A stretch of 64,000 nucleotides of DNA, taken from JAOUEA01 sp038249195 (GTDB lineage Bacteria; Actinomycetota; UBA4738; HRBIN12). The translations under genes were made by a program, and so were the position numbers. Of this stretch, positions 1 through 8,400 are shown in pieces. Within the stretch, counting starts at the first letter, position 1, and every line of letters starts with the position of its first letter. Below the pieces are notes generated by a model. It worked only from the letters and a program-made list of their open reading frames with translations. It searched no databases and had not been told where the DNA came from. The DNA is taken from contig JBBRWM010000007.1 in assembly GCA_038249195.1 (NCBI GenBank), positions 1-64,000 of the forward strand, written 5' to 3'.

Positions 1-720
1 GACGGCCTGCGCCGAGAGCAGTTCGCCCTCGGTTGCCGCGAAACGGCGCTCGGCCTCGGTGGCCCTCAGCTCCATCTCCTCGGCACGTTCGAGCGTCACG
101 AGATGCTCCGACTCGAGCGCCCCGAGCCGGGCCGCCGCGTCGGCCTCGGCCGCCTTCGCCTCCTCGGCCTCTGAGGAGACGCGGGACAGGTCGGCGTCGA
201 GCCCTTGGACCCGCTCGGCCTGCTCACCCAGCTCTGCGAGGCGTTGACCGACGTCGGCGAGGACCGCGTTGGCATGCACCGTCCTGGCGGCCAGCGCGTC
301 TTCGCGGCTGCGGGCGGCCTCGAGCTGCAGCTCCAGGGACTGGATCCGTTCATCGAGTTCGCGGGCCCGCTCCAAGGGGAGCGTCGCGTCATCGTCGACG
401 TTTGCCATCACTCGCAGCGCCTCGAGCTCCGCGATACGCCGAGCGAGCCGCGCCTCTCGGTCCATCGAGCTCCGGAGCTCGGCCTCGAGGACGGGGATCG
501 GGTCGTCGCCCTCGGCCACGTTGAGGTCGAGGAGCGGCGGCCGTTGCTCCAGCTCCTCGTTCGCTTGGTTGAGACGGGAGGTCAGTTCCGCCGTCTCCTG
601 CGTGAGGGCGCCGATCGACACCGACCGCGCCGCGAGCTGATCGTGCGCAACGGTCAACGCAGCCTGCGCCTCGGTGAGGGCGGCCTCGAGTTCCTGTTGG
701 CGTTTGGCGGATTTGCTCAT
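1..720 (-). CDS. Coiled-coil protein, N-terminal part (runs off the window)
   Basis: The reverse strand is open for 240 codons from an ATG at 720 to the window edge, with no stop. The translation begins MSKSAKRQQELEAALTEAQA and is dominated by Glu, Ala, Leu, Arg and Gln in heptad-like spacing, interrupted by a short acidic stretch around residues 62-80. This is the composition of a long alpha-helical coiled coil. There is no signal peptide, membrane segment or recognisable catalytic motif, so I name no function. It is divergent from miaB, with 114 bp between the two starts. The C-terminus, which could carry an informative domain, is outside the window. The codon pattern (G/C third positions) is on this strand, so the overlapping forward frames are shadows. 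Confidence 0.7.
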   Translation of the reverse strand, partial: MSKSAKRQQELEAALTEAQAALTVAHDQLAARSVSIGALTQETAELTSRLNQANEELEQRPPLLDLNVAEGDDPIPVLEAELRSSMDREARLARRIAELEALRVMANVDDDATLPLERARELDERIQSLELQLEAARSREDALAARTVHANAVLADVGQRLAELGEQAERVQGLDADLSRVSSEAEEAKAAEADAAARLGALESEHLVTLERAEEMELRATEAERRFAATEGELLSAQAV

Positions 721-821
721 CGTTCGGATAGGACGGGTCGATGGCGTCCTTCTGGGTCAATCGGCATCCGGGCGTAGGTCTTTACGTCGCTCGAGCGCGG
801 ATCGCGGCCCGCCCGGTCGGC

Positions 822-827
822 TACCCT
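822..827 (+). promoter_or_regulatory. Predicted -10 element (TACCCT) of miaB, leaderless type
   Basis: TACCCT fits the actinobacterial TAnnnT -10 pattern and ends 8 nt before the A of the miaB ATG. Transcription would therefore begin at or next to the start codon. No Shine-Dalgarno sequence precedes the ATG, which agrees with a leaderless message. No clear -35 box is visible. Confidence 0.45.
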
Positions 828-834
828 CGGTGTC

Positions 835-2178
835 ATGGAACACAAGTATCTCGTCCGCACCTTCGGATGCCAGATGAACGAGCACGATTCTGAGCGTATC
901 GGCGGGCTGCTCATGACCGAGGGCATGACGCCCACCGAGGACGTAGGAGCGGCCCGGGTCATCGTGCTCAACACGTGTGCGATCCGGGAGAACGCGGACA
1001 ACAAGCTGTACGGGAACCTCGGGCACCTGAAGCCCGTGAAGGACCGCAACCCGGACCTGAAGATCGTGGTGGCCGGATGTCTGGCGCAGAAGGACCGGGG
1101 CCTTATCCAGCAGCGGGCGCCATGGGTGGACGTCGTGGTGGGCACGCACGCGCTGCCCCGGTTGCTCGAGCTCCTGCGCGAGGCGGACGAGGACGGGCCC
1201 GCCATGGACGTGCGCGAGCATACGGAGACGTTCCCGAGCGCGCTGCCCGCGTCGCGCGCGGACGCCTTCCGAGCTTGGGTCTCGATCGCGCCCGGGTGCG
1301 ACAACGCGTGCACGTTCTGCATCGTGCCGCTCGTCCGGGGCCCGCAGCGATCGCGTTCGATCGGCGACATCCTCGCGGAGGTCCAGGACCTCGCGGATCG
1401 CGGCGTGGTCGAGGTCACGCTCCTCGGCCAGAACGTGAACACGTTCGGCCGCGACATGACGGTCCCGGGATCGTCGAGGCGGCCCCTGTTCGCGCGGCTC
1501 CTTCGCGAGGTGGGGGCGATCGAAGGTATCCGACGGGTGCGGTTCACCAGCCCGCATCCCCACGACTTCACGCCCGACGTGATCGAGGCGATGGCCGAGA
1601 CGCCCACGGTCTGTGAGCACATCCATTTCCCCCTGCAGTCGGGCTCGGACCGGGTGCTCAAGGCGATGCGGCGGTCCTATCGCCGCGAGCGCTACCTCGG
1701 CTGGCTCGACGCGATCCGCGCCGCGGTGCCGGGCGTCGCGGTGTCCACCGACGTGATCGTGGGCTTCCCGGGGGAGAGCGAGGATGATTTCCAACAGACG
1801 CTGGAGGTCGTCGAGCGCGCGCGTTTCGACAGCGCGTTCATGTTCCAGTACTCGCCGCGCCCGGGGACCCCCGCGGAGGCCTTCGACGACCAGATCCCCA
1901 AGCCCGTCGTGCAGGAACGCTTCGAACGCCTGCAGGCGTTGCAGGAGCGAGCGAGCCTCGCGGCGTCCCAGGCCCAGGTGGGGCGCACGCTCGAGGTGCT
2001 GGTCGAGGGGGGTGACCGCCGCGGACGTTCCACGCAGGCTCGCTCCCGGACCAATCGGATCGTGCATCTCAGCGACAAGCTGGACCCCGGGACGTTCGTG
2101 AGCGCGCGCGTGACCGAGGCCGCACCCCACCACCTCGTCGGCGAGGTCGTGCCCGCGGCGGCCGAAGCCGCTCGCTGA
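835..2178 (+). CDS. miaB: tRNA-2-methylthio-N6-dimethylallyladenosine synthase MiaB
   Basis: Radical-SAM methylthiotransferase that adds a methylthio group to i6A37 in tRNAs reading UNN codons. The N-terminal UPF0004 domain supplies three Cys for the auxiliary [4Fe-4S] cluster: C12 (FGCQMN), C48 (LNTCAIREN) and C82 (AGCLAQ). The radical-SAM triad CxxxCxxC is at C155, C159 and C162. A C-terminal TRAM domain occupies roughly residues 380-440. The 447-aa length is normal for the family. It acts after MiaA, whose gene follows 15 bp downstream, so the two make the same modification in sequence. The start at 835 has no Shine-Dalgarno but has a -10 element at the right distance for a leaderless mRNA. 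Confidence 0.95.
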   Translation: MEHKYLVRTFGCQMNEHDSERIGGLLMTEGMTPTEDVGAARVIVLNTCAIRENADNKLYGNLGHLKPVKDRNPDLKIVVAGCLAQKDRGLIQQRAPWVDVVVGTHALPRLLELLREADEDGPAMDVREHTETFPSALPASRADAFRAWVSIAPGCDNACTFCIVPLVRGPQRSRSIGDILAEVQDLADRGVVEVTLLGQNVNTFGRDMTVPGSSRRPLFARLLREVGAIEGIRRVRFTSPHPHDFTPDVIEAMAETPTVCEHIHFPLQSGSDRVLKAMRRSYRRERYLGWLDAIRAAVPGVAVSTDVIVGFPGESEDDFQQTLEVVERARFDSAFMFQYSPRPGTPAEAFDDQIPKPVVQERFERLQALQERASLAASQAQVGRTLEVLVEGGDRRGRSTQARSRTNRIVHLSDKLDPGTFVSARVTEAAPHHLVGEVVPAAAEAAR

Positions 2179-2193
2179 GCGGATGGACGTGCC

Positions 2194-3111
2194 ATGACGT
2201 TCCTGGCCGTGGTGGGCCCCACCGCGACCGGGAAGACCGAGCTCAGCCTTCGGCTCGCCCAGTCCTTGGGCGCCGAGATCGTGAGCGTCGACTCGATGGT
2301 CGTCTACCGCGGCCTGGACATCGGCACGGACAAGCCGACTTCATCGGATCGGGCCAAAGTGCCCCATCACCTCCTGGATCTCGTGGATCCCGCCGAGCCC
2401 TTCAGCGTGGCCGCGTACCAGGCGGAGGCGCGAAGCGCACTGCGCGGGGTGCGGGATCGGGGGCGCACGGCGCTCTTGACGGGCGGCTCCGGCCTGTACT
2501 TCCGCGCCCTCGTCGACGACCTCGAGTTCCCTGGGACCGACCCGGCCGTCCGGGCCACGCTCGAGCGCGAGGCGGCGGCGGTCGGCGCCGAGGCGCTCCA
2601 TCGACGCCTGTGTGATACGGATCCGCGCGCGGCCGAAAAGATCGAGCCCGCCAACGTCAGGCGGACGGTCCGCGCCCTCGAGGTTGCCGCCCTCACGGGA
2701 CGCCGGTTCAGCGACTTCGCGGCGGCGTGGCAGGACCACCCGCCGGGCCGCGTGCGCGCGGCAGGGATCGACCAGCCCCGAGACGTGCTCGCGGAGCGGA
2801 TCGAATCGCGTGTGCGCGCCATGATCGATCGGGGGTGGATCGCCGAGGTCGACGCGTTGATCGGGCGGGGCTTCAAGGCCTGGCTCACCGCCTCGCAGCC
2901 CATCGGCTACGCTGAGCTCGCCGAGCACCTGGAGGGAGAGCTCACGCTGGCCGACGCCGTCGATCGCACCGTTCGTCGCACGAAGAACCTGGCCCGCCGC
3001 CAGATGGCCTGGTTCCGTCGCGACCCGCGGATCCGGTGGTTCCCCGTGGGGCCGGCGGGAGCGCTCGAGGCCGAGGAGGCCATCGAAGGGTTCCTGCGGG
3101 AGTCGGCGTGA
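2194..3111 (+). CDS. miaA: tRNA dimethylallyltransferase MiaA
   Basis: Transfers the dimethylallyl group from DMAPP to N6 of A37 in tRNA, the substrate step for MiaB. A P-loop GPTATGKT lies at residues 8-15, followed by the family segments VSVDSMVVYRGLDIGTDKP and LTGGSGLYFRAL and the tRNA-binding region ending in RRTKNLARRQMAWFRRD. At 305 aa it is the normal length. It follows miaB by 15 bp and its stop codon overlaps the GTG start of dapF (GTGA), so it is probably cotranscribed and translationally coupled with the lysine genes. Confidence 0.95.
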   Translation: MTFLAVVGPTATGKTELSLRLAQSLGAEIVSVDSMVVYRGLDIGTDKPTSSDRAKVPHHLLDLVDPAEPFSVAAYQAEARSALRGVRDRGRTALLTGGSGLYFRALVDDLEFPGTDPAVRATLEREAAAVGAEALHRRLCDTDPRAAEKIEPANVRRTVRALEVAALTGRRFSDFAAAWQDHPPGRVRAAGIDQPRDVLAERIESRVRAMIDRGWIAEVDALIGRGFKAWLTASQPIGYAELAEHLEGELTLADAVDRTVRRTKNLARRQMAWFRRDPRIRWFPVGPAGALEAEEAIEGFLRESA

Positions 3112-3962
3112 GGCAGGTCGCGTTCGCCAAGTACGAGGCTGCCGGGAACGACTTCCTCGTCGTCGAGGATCTCGAGGACCGTCATCCACTCACGCCCGAG
3201 GACGCCGGGTCCCTGTGCGATCGGTGGAGCGGCGTGGGGGCCGACGGCGTGGTCCGCGTGACCGGCGGCGGGGACGCGCCGCTCGGATTCCACCTGCTCA
3301 ACGCCGATGGCTCGGCGGCCTCGATGTCCGGTAACGGGATGCGATGCCTGGGCGCGTACGTGTTCGACCGGGGCATCGCGCGGGAGCCCGCGTTCGACGT
3401 GCGCACGGCGGCGGGCGTGCGCCGCGTGTGGCTGCAGGTCGAGACCGGCACCGTCACGGGGGCTCGCGTGGACATGGGCGCACCCGGCTTCACCAAGGCC
3501 CAGATCCCCATGAAGGGGCCGGCCTGGGAGACGTTCCTGGACCAGTCGTTCGACCTCGGCGCCGGTTTGGTGGTGGCGGCGAGCGCACTGTCCATGGGCA
3601 ACCCGCACCTCGTGCTGTTCCTCGAGGAGGATCCCGAGCGGTTCCACGTGGAGCACATCGGTCCGGCGCTCGAACATCACGCGTGGTTCCCCGAACGCAC
3701 GAACGTGGAGTTCGCGCGCGTGGCCGCCGACGGGATCGACGTGCGGGTGTGGGAGCGGGGGGCGGGAGAGACCCTCGCCTGCGGGACGGGAGCGTGCGCT
3801 GTGGCGGTGGCGGCGAACGAATCGGGACGGTCGCCGGCGAACGTCGACGTCCGTTTCCGTGGTGGCACGCTCCAGGTCGAGCGTGCGGAGGACGGCCGAG
3901 TCGCGCTGGGCGGTCCCGTGCGCCACGTGTTCGACGGCACGATGAACCTCGCGGCGGCGTGA
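3108..3962 (+). CDS. dapF: Diaminopimelate epimerase DapF
   Basis: Interconverts LL- and meso-diaminopimelate, the precursor of lysine and of the peptidoglycan cross-linking residue. The two catalytic cysteines are visible: C80 in SGNGMRC and C225 in ACGTGAC. The usual N-terminal YEAAGNDF segment is at residues 9-16. I chose GTG 3108 because it overlaps the miaA stop (GTGA), gives the usual 284-aa length and places the conserved AKYEAAGND stretch close to the N-terminus. An upstream in-frame start at 3036 would add a non-conserved extension inside miaA. The stop overlaps the start of dapE. Confidence 0.93.
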   Translation: MRQVAFAKYEAAGNDFLVVEDLEDRHPLTPEDAGSLCDRWSGVGADGVVRVTGGGDAPLGFHLLNADGSAASMSGNGMRCLGAYVFDRGIAREPAFDVRTAAGVRRVWLQVETGTVTGARVDMGAPGFTKAQIPMKGPAWETFLDQSFDLGAGLVVAASALSMGNPHLVLFLEEDPERFHVEHIGPALEHHAWFPERTNVEFARVAADGIDVRVWERGAGETLACGTGACAVAVAANESGRSPANVDVRFRGGTLQVERAEDGRVALGGPVRHVFDGTMNLAAA

Positions 3963-5068
3963 GCGCGTCGAGCGATCGCGCCCTGAGCGATCGCCTCGCC
4001 GCCGGCACCCTGGCGTTGATCGACGTGCCCTCCCCGAGCCGCGAGGAGGATGCGGTCCTCGAGAAGATCCGAGCCCGCATGCCCCAGGTCGGATACGTCC
4101 TCGTGGACGCCGACGACGCGGTCCTGTTCTACACCCCCGAGATCCGCCGTCCTGGGGCGCCGTTCGTGGTCTTGGCCGGCCACGTGGACACGGTGCCCGC
4201 GGGCGGGAGCGCTGCGGGGGCGCGCGAAGGCGACGCGATCGTTGGCCGTGGGGCGGCCGACATGAAGGGGGCGCTCGCGGTCATGCTCGAGCTCGCCGCG
4301 CGGCTCGGGGAGGGCGGCCTGGCGAGCGACCTGGATGTGGGCTTCGTCTTCTTCGGTCGCGAAGAGCTGCCCATCACGCAGAGCGCGCTGCTCCCATTCC
4401 TGCGGCGCTGCGCGCTCGCGCGCGCGGCCGACCTGGCGGTGGTGATGGAGCCCACCGCGAACGTGGTGCAGGTCGGCTGCCTGGGCAACCTCGACGCCCG
4501 CGTGGTGGTGCGCGGGACGGCCGCGCACAGCGCCCGGCCATGGCTCGGCGAGAACGCGATCCACGCCGCCATCCGTGCCTTGGCGCCGGTCGCGGACCTG
4601 CCGGTCCGCGACGTGGAGATCGACGGGTTGACGTATCGCGAGGTGATCGGCGTGACGACCATCCAGGGCGGCATCGCCGCGAACGTCGTGCCCGATCGCG
4701 TGGAGGCCAGGGTGAACTTCCGCTACGCACCCACCCACGCCCCGGCGGAGGCCGTGGCGCGCCTGCGGGAGCTCCTGGGGCACCAGCGCTTGGAGCTCGA
4801 GGTGGTCGGAAACGCGCCGCCCGGTCCCGTCACGGTGAGGAACCCGCTCGTGGGGCGCCTGCTCGCGGCGGCGGACCGTCCCGTGGAGCCCAAACAGGCG
4901 TGGACGCCGGTCGCGGAGTTCGCCATGGTGGGCGTCGACGCCGTGAACTTCGGTCCCGGCGACCCGCAGTACGCTCACCGAGACGACGAGCGCGTCGAGG
5001 TCTCGGCGCTCGTGCGGAGCGAAGCGGTGCTGCGTGCCTTCCTGGGCGCCGCCGCCACGGAGGGCTAG
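3959..5068 (+). CDS. dapE: Succinyl-diaminopimelate desuccinylase DapE (M20 family)
   Basis: Zinc-dependent M20 amidohydrolase that releases succinate from N-succinyl-LL-diaminopimelate. The first metal-site motif is AGHVDTVPAG, the bridging aspartate lies in GRGAADMKGA, and the catalytic glutamate pair is in FGREELP. A late histidine appears in YAHRDDERV. The dimerisation domain starts near the VGCLGNLDARVVVRG segment. GTG 3959 overlaps the dapF stop (GTGA) and gives 369 aa, typical of the actinobacterial form. The next gene, dapC, starts on the base after its stop. Other M20 substrates are possible by sequence, but the dapF/dapC/dapD context settles the assignment. Confidence 0.92.
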   Translation: MSASSDRALSDRLAAGTLALIDVPSPSREEDAVLEKIRARMPQVGYVLVDADDAVLFYTPEIRRPGAPFVVLAGHVDTVPAGGSAAGAREGDAIVGRGAADMKGALAVMLELAARLGEGGLASDLDVGFVFFGREELPITQSALLPFLRRCALARAADLAVVMEPTANVVQVGCLGNLDARVVVRGTAAHSARPWLGENAIHAAIRALAPVADLPVRDVEIDGLTYREVIGVTTIQGGIAANVVPDRVEARVNFRYAPTHAPAEAVARLRELLGHQRLELEVVGNAPPGPVTVRNPLVGRLLAAADRPVEPKQAWTPVAEFAMVGVDAVNFGPGDPQYAHRDDERVEVSALVRSEAVLRAFLGAAATEG

Positions 5069-6244
5069 ATGGTGCACCTGTCTGCGGGGATCCGAGGGAT
5101 GGAGCCGTATCCGTTCGAGGAACTGGACCGCCGCAAGGCCGTGGCCCACGCCGAGGGCCGCACCCTGATCGATTTCGGCGTGGGGGACCCGCGCGAAGAG
5201 ACCGCCCCTTTCATCCGCCAAGCATTGCGCGACGCGGTGGAGCCGGTGTCGTCCTACCCGCGCGCCGCCGGCCTCCCGGAGCTCAGGGCGGCTATCGCCG
5301 GTTGGATAGCCCGACGCCACGGTGTGACCCTCGATGCCGACGAGCAGATCCTCCCGCTGCTCGGCTCCAAGGAGCTGGTGTTCTCCCTCGCGCAGGCGGT
5401 GGTGGATCCGGCGGCCGGCAAGGACCTCGTCGTCCTCACTTCACCCGGATACTCGATCCCCGAGCGCGGGGCCCGGTACGCGGGGGGCGACGTGCTCCGT
5501 CTCCCGCTCACGGAGTCCGCCGACTTCTTGCCGGACCTCACGAGCCTCGACGATGCCACATGGGACCGGGCAGCGATCCTCTGGCTCAACTACCCGAACA
5601 ATCCGACCGGTGCGGTCGCGCCGGCGTCGTTCCTGCAGGAGGCCGCGGCGCTCTGCCGCGATCACGACGTGCTCCTGGCTTCCGACGAGGCCTACAGCGA
5701 GCTGTGGTTCGAGGGCGGCCCGCCCGCCGGCGTGCTCGCGGCCGGGGACCTGCGCAACGTGGTCGCCATCAACACCTTGTCGAAGCGCTCGTCCATGACC
5801 GGGTACCGAAGCGGGTTCGCCGCGGGGGATCCCGAGTTGATCGGGGCCCTTCGCCGGTCGCGACCGAGCGTCGGCGTCACCCCGCAGGAGTTCGTGCAGC
5901 GCGCCTCCGTAGCGGCGTGGAACGACGAGGAACATGTCCGGGCGAACCGGGGACGGTACGCGGCCAAGCGCGAGGTGCTCCTCGCGTCGTTCGCCCGCGC
6001 CGGTCTCGAGGCGGCGGGGTCGGTCGCGACCTTCTACCTCTGGGTGAAGGTCCCGGCGGGCCGGACGTCCGTGGCGTGGTCGATCGAGCTCCTCGAGCGC
6101 GGCGGCATCGTGGTCGCGCCGGGACCGTTCTTCGGGCCCGAGGGGGAGGGGTACGTGAGGATGGCGCTCGTGCCGACCCAAGCGGACTGCGAACGCGCCG
6201 CGTTCATCCTCGAAGGACTCTCGAGCGAAGGGGTGTCGGCGTGA
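5069..6244 (+). CDS. dapC: N-succinyldiaminopimelate aminotransferase DapC
   Basis: Fold-type I PLP aminotransferase of 391 aa. Typical residues are present: the NYPNNPTGA asparagine, the aspartate and tyrosine of SDEAYSEL, and the PLP-binding lysine in NTLSKRSSMTGYR. The N-terminal MEPYPFEELDRRK segment resembles the actinobacterial DapC group. It would make N-succinyl-LL-diaminopimelate from N-succinyl-2-amino-6-oxopimelate with glutamate. It sits between dapE and dapD, the steps just after and just before it. Its ATG directly follows the dapE stop and its TGA overlaps the GTG of dapD. Confidence 0.88.
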   Translation: MVHLSAGIRGMEPYPFEELDRRKAVAHAEGRTLIDFGVGDPREETAPFIRQALRDAVEPVSSYPRAAGLPELRAAIAGWIARRHGVTLDADEQILPLLGSKELVFSLAQAVVDPAAGKDLVVLTSPGYSIPERGARYAGGDVLRLPLTESADFLPDLTSLDDATWDRAAILWLNYPNNPTGAVAPASFLQEAAALCRDHDVLLASDEAYSELWFEGGPPAGVLAAGDLRNVVAINTLSKRSSMTGYRSGFAAGDPELIGALRRSRPSVGVTPQEFVQRASVAAWNDEEHVRANRGRYAAKREVLLASFARAGLEAAGSVATFYLWVKVPAGRTSVAWSIELLERGGIVVAPGPFFGPEGEGYVRMALVPTQADCERAAFILEGLSSEGVSA

Positions 6245-7056
6245 GGCACGAAGAGCTCGCCGATCGGATCGACGCCGCGTTCGCGGATCCGGTCGGTGCC
6301 ATGGACGGCGAGGCCGTGGAGCGCGTGATCGCCCTGCTCGACCGGGGCGAACTGCGCGTCGCAGAGCCCGACGGCGAGGGCTGGAGGGTGAACGAGTGGG
6401 CGAAGAAGGCTGTCTTGCTCTTCTTCCGCGTGCGGGGACTGAGCACCACCGACGTGGGGCCATTCGAATACCACGACAAGCTCCCGTTGAAGTCCGGCTA
6501 CGAGGCCGCGGGCGTGCGGGTCGTGCCACCCGCCACGGCACGATACGGGTCCTTCCTGTCCCCGGGGGTCGTCATGATGCCGAGCTACGTGAACATCGGA
6601 GCCTGGGTGGGGCCGGGCACCATGGTGGACACGTGGGCGACGGTGGGATCGTGCGCGCAGATCGGGGCGAACGTGCACCTGTCGGGCGGCGTGGGCATCG
6701 GCGGCGTGCTCGAACCGCTGCAGGCCGCGCCCGTCATCGTGGAGGACGGCGCCTTCATCGGCTCGCGCTGCGTGGTGGTGGAGGGCGTCCGCGTGGGACG
6801 CGAGGCCGTGATCGGCACGGGCGTGGTGCTGACCGCGAGCACGCCCGTCATCGACGTGACCGGGCCGGACCCGGTCGAGTTTCGGGGCGAGGTTCCGCCG
6901 CGGGCCGTCGTGATCCCCGGCAGCCGGCCGAAGCCCTTCCCCGCCGGCACCTACGCGTTGCCGTGCGGACTGATCATCGGGTACCGCTCGCGTGAGACCG
7001 ACGACAAGGTGCGCCTGAACGAGCTCTTGCGGGAGCACGGCGTCGCGATGAGCTGA
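6241..7056 (+). CDS. dapD: Tetrahydrodipicolinate N-succinyltransferase DapD
   Basis: Left-handed beta-helix acyltransferase that transfers succinyl from succinyl-CoA to tetrahydrodipicolinate and so commits the pathway to succinylated intermediates. Hexapeptide-repeat sequence runs through the middle (for example VNIGAWVGPGTMVDTWATVG, then GVGIGGVLEP and EDGAFIGSRCVVVEGVRVG). The N-terminal helical domain contains the WRVNEWAKKAVLLFFR segment that is typical of DapD. GTG 6241 overlaps the dapC stop, giving 271 aa. With dapE, dapC and dapF next to it, four of the pathway's enzymes are encoded in one coupled unit. Confidence 0.93.
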   Translation: MRHEELADRIDAAFADPVGAMDGEAVERVIALLDRGELRVAEPDGEGWRVNEWAKKAVLLFFRVRGLSTTDVGPFEYHDKLPLKSGYEAAGVRVVPPATARYGSFLSPGVVMMPSYVNIGAWVGPGTMVDTWATVGSCAQIGANVHLSGGVGIGGVLEPLQAAPVIVEDGAFIGSRCVVVEGVRVGREAVIGTGVVLTASTPVIDVTGPDPVEFRGEVPPRAVVIPGSRPKPFPAGTYALPCGLIIGYRSRETDDKVRLNELLREHGVAMS

Positions 7057-7063
7057 TGGCCCC

Positions 7064-8398
7064 ATGAGCGACCGGAAGCCCCGCGCCCCGCGCCCGCCCC
7101 TGGACCGGCAGGTGCTGGAATCACCGCTATCCGCGACCTGGCGCCCCGCCGTTCGAGAACGAGCGGTGTTGGTGGGCGTGGGCTCGGGCATCCTCGAGGA
7201 GGATCTCGACGAGCTCGCGGCCCTCGCCGATTCGGCCGGCGCCGAGGCCGTGGCGCGGGTGGTCCAGAGCCGGCCCGAGCCGGACCCGTCCACGTTCATC
7301 GGCAAGGGCAAGCTCGACGACCTGCATGCCACGATCCATGGCCGCGGCGCCGATGCCGTGATCCTCGACCACGAGCTCACGCCGGGCCAGCTGCGTTCCC
7401 TCGAGGAGCGGCTCGGCGTGAAGGTCGTCGACCGAACCGCGTTGATCCTGGACATCTTCGCCCTGCACGCGCGGAGCCGGGAGGGCAAGGCGCAGGTGGA
7501 GCTCGCGCAATTGAACTACCTCCTGCCGAGGCTCCGCGGGTGGGGCGAGGCCATGTCGCGGCTGGGAGGCGGCATCGGCACTCGGGGCCCCGGCGAGACG
7601 AAGATGGAGGTCGATCGCCAGCACATCCGCCGGCGGATCTCCAAACTGCGTCGAGACATCAAGGCGATGGCCGCCACCCGCGAGACCAAGCGCGCCCGCC
7701 GTCAGGACAGCGGCGTACCGCAGGCTTCGATCGCCGGATACACGAACGCCGGCAAGTCGACGCTGATGAACGCCCTGACGGGTGCCGACGTCCTGGTGGC
7801 GGATCAACTCTTCGCCACGCTCGATCCCACGGTGCGGCGGTTGAAGCTCCCCGGCGGACGTCGGTGCACGATCAGCGACACCGTCGGCTTCGTCGGCAAG
7901 CTTCCCCACGATCTGGTCGAGGCGTTCCGATCGACGCTCGAGGACGTGACGATGGCGGAGCTGATCGTGCACGTGGCCGACGCGGCATCGGCCGAGCTCC
8001 ACGAGCAGATCGAGGCGGTCCGCCGGGTGCTGGGCGAGATCGGAGCCGGCGACATCCGCGAGGTCCTCGTCCTGAACAAGATCGATCGCGTCGCGGGCTC
8101 CGAACGCGTTCGGCTGACACGCAGGTACCCGGGGTCCGTCGCGGTCTCGGCCCTCACCGGCGAGGGGATGCCGGGCCTGCTCGAGACCCTGGAAGCCGCG
8201 CTGCCGCGCCCGCCGGTGGAGGTGACCCTACTCGTCCCGTACGGTCGTGAGGATCTCATCGCCCGTCTGTATCGCAGCGCCGAGGTCATCGCAACCGTCC
8301 ACGAACTGGAGGGAACCTCGGTGCACGCACGGATCGGGCTTCGCGACCTCGCCGCCGTTCGCGAGTTCGTGCGCACCGAGCGGCGGGGGAGCGTCTAG
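7064..8398 (+). CDS. hflX: GTPase HflX
   Basis: Translational GTPase-like factor that splits stalled or stressed ribosomes. An N-terminal HflX domain (about residues 25-210) precedes the G domain, with G1 GYTNAGKST near residue 225, G3 in DTVGFVGKLPHDLVEAF, G4 NKID, and SALTGEG as the G5-like element. The 444-aa length is normal. The gene starts 7 bp after dapD and is probably part of the same transcript. hflX close to dapF and miaA is a familiar actinobacterial arrangement. It ends 2 bp from the stop of the convergent SIS gene, leaving no room for a simple terminator. Confidence 0.94.
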   Translation: MSDRKPRAPRPPLDRQVLESPLSATWRPAVRERAVLVGVGSGILEEDLDELAALADSAGAEAVARVVQSRPEPDPSTFIGKGKLDDLHATIHGRGADAVILDHELTPGQLRSLEERLGVKVVDRTALILDIFALHARSREGKAQVELAQLNYLLPRLRGWGEAMSRLGGGIGTRGPGETKMEVDRQHIRRRISKLRRDIKAMAATRETKRARRQDSGVPQASIAGYTNAGKSTLMNALTGADVLVADQLFATLDPTVRRLKLPGGRRCTISDTVGFVGKLPHDLVEAFRSTLEDVTMAELIVHVADAASAELHEQIEAVRRVLGEIGAGDIREVLVLNKIDRVAGSERVRLTRRYPGSVAVSALTGEGMPGLLETLEAALPRPPVEVTLLVPYGREDLIARLYRSAEVIATVHELEGTSVHARIGLRDLAAVREFVRTERRGSV

Positions 8399-8400
8399 GC

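Noticed and set aside
205..777. Forward open frame of 190 codons near the left edge
   Set aside because: It is antisense to the coiled-coil gene, has no start signal, and runs into the miaB promoter. The reverse frame has far better coding composition.
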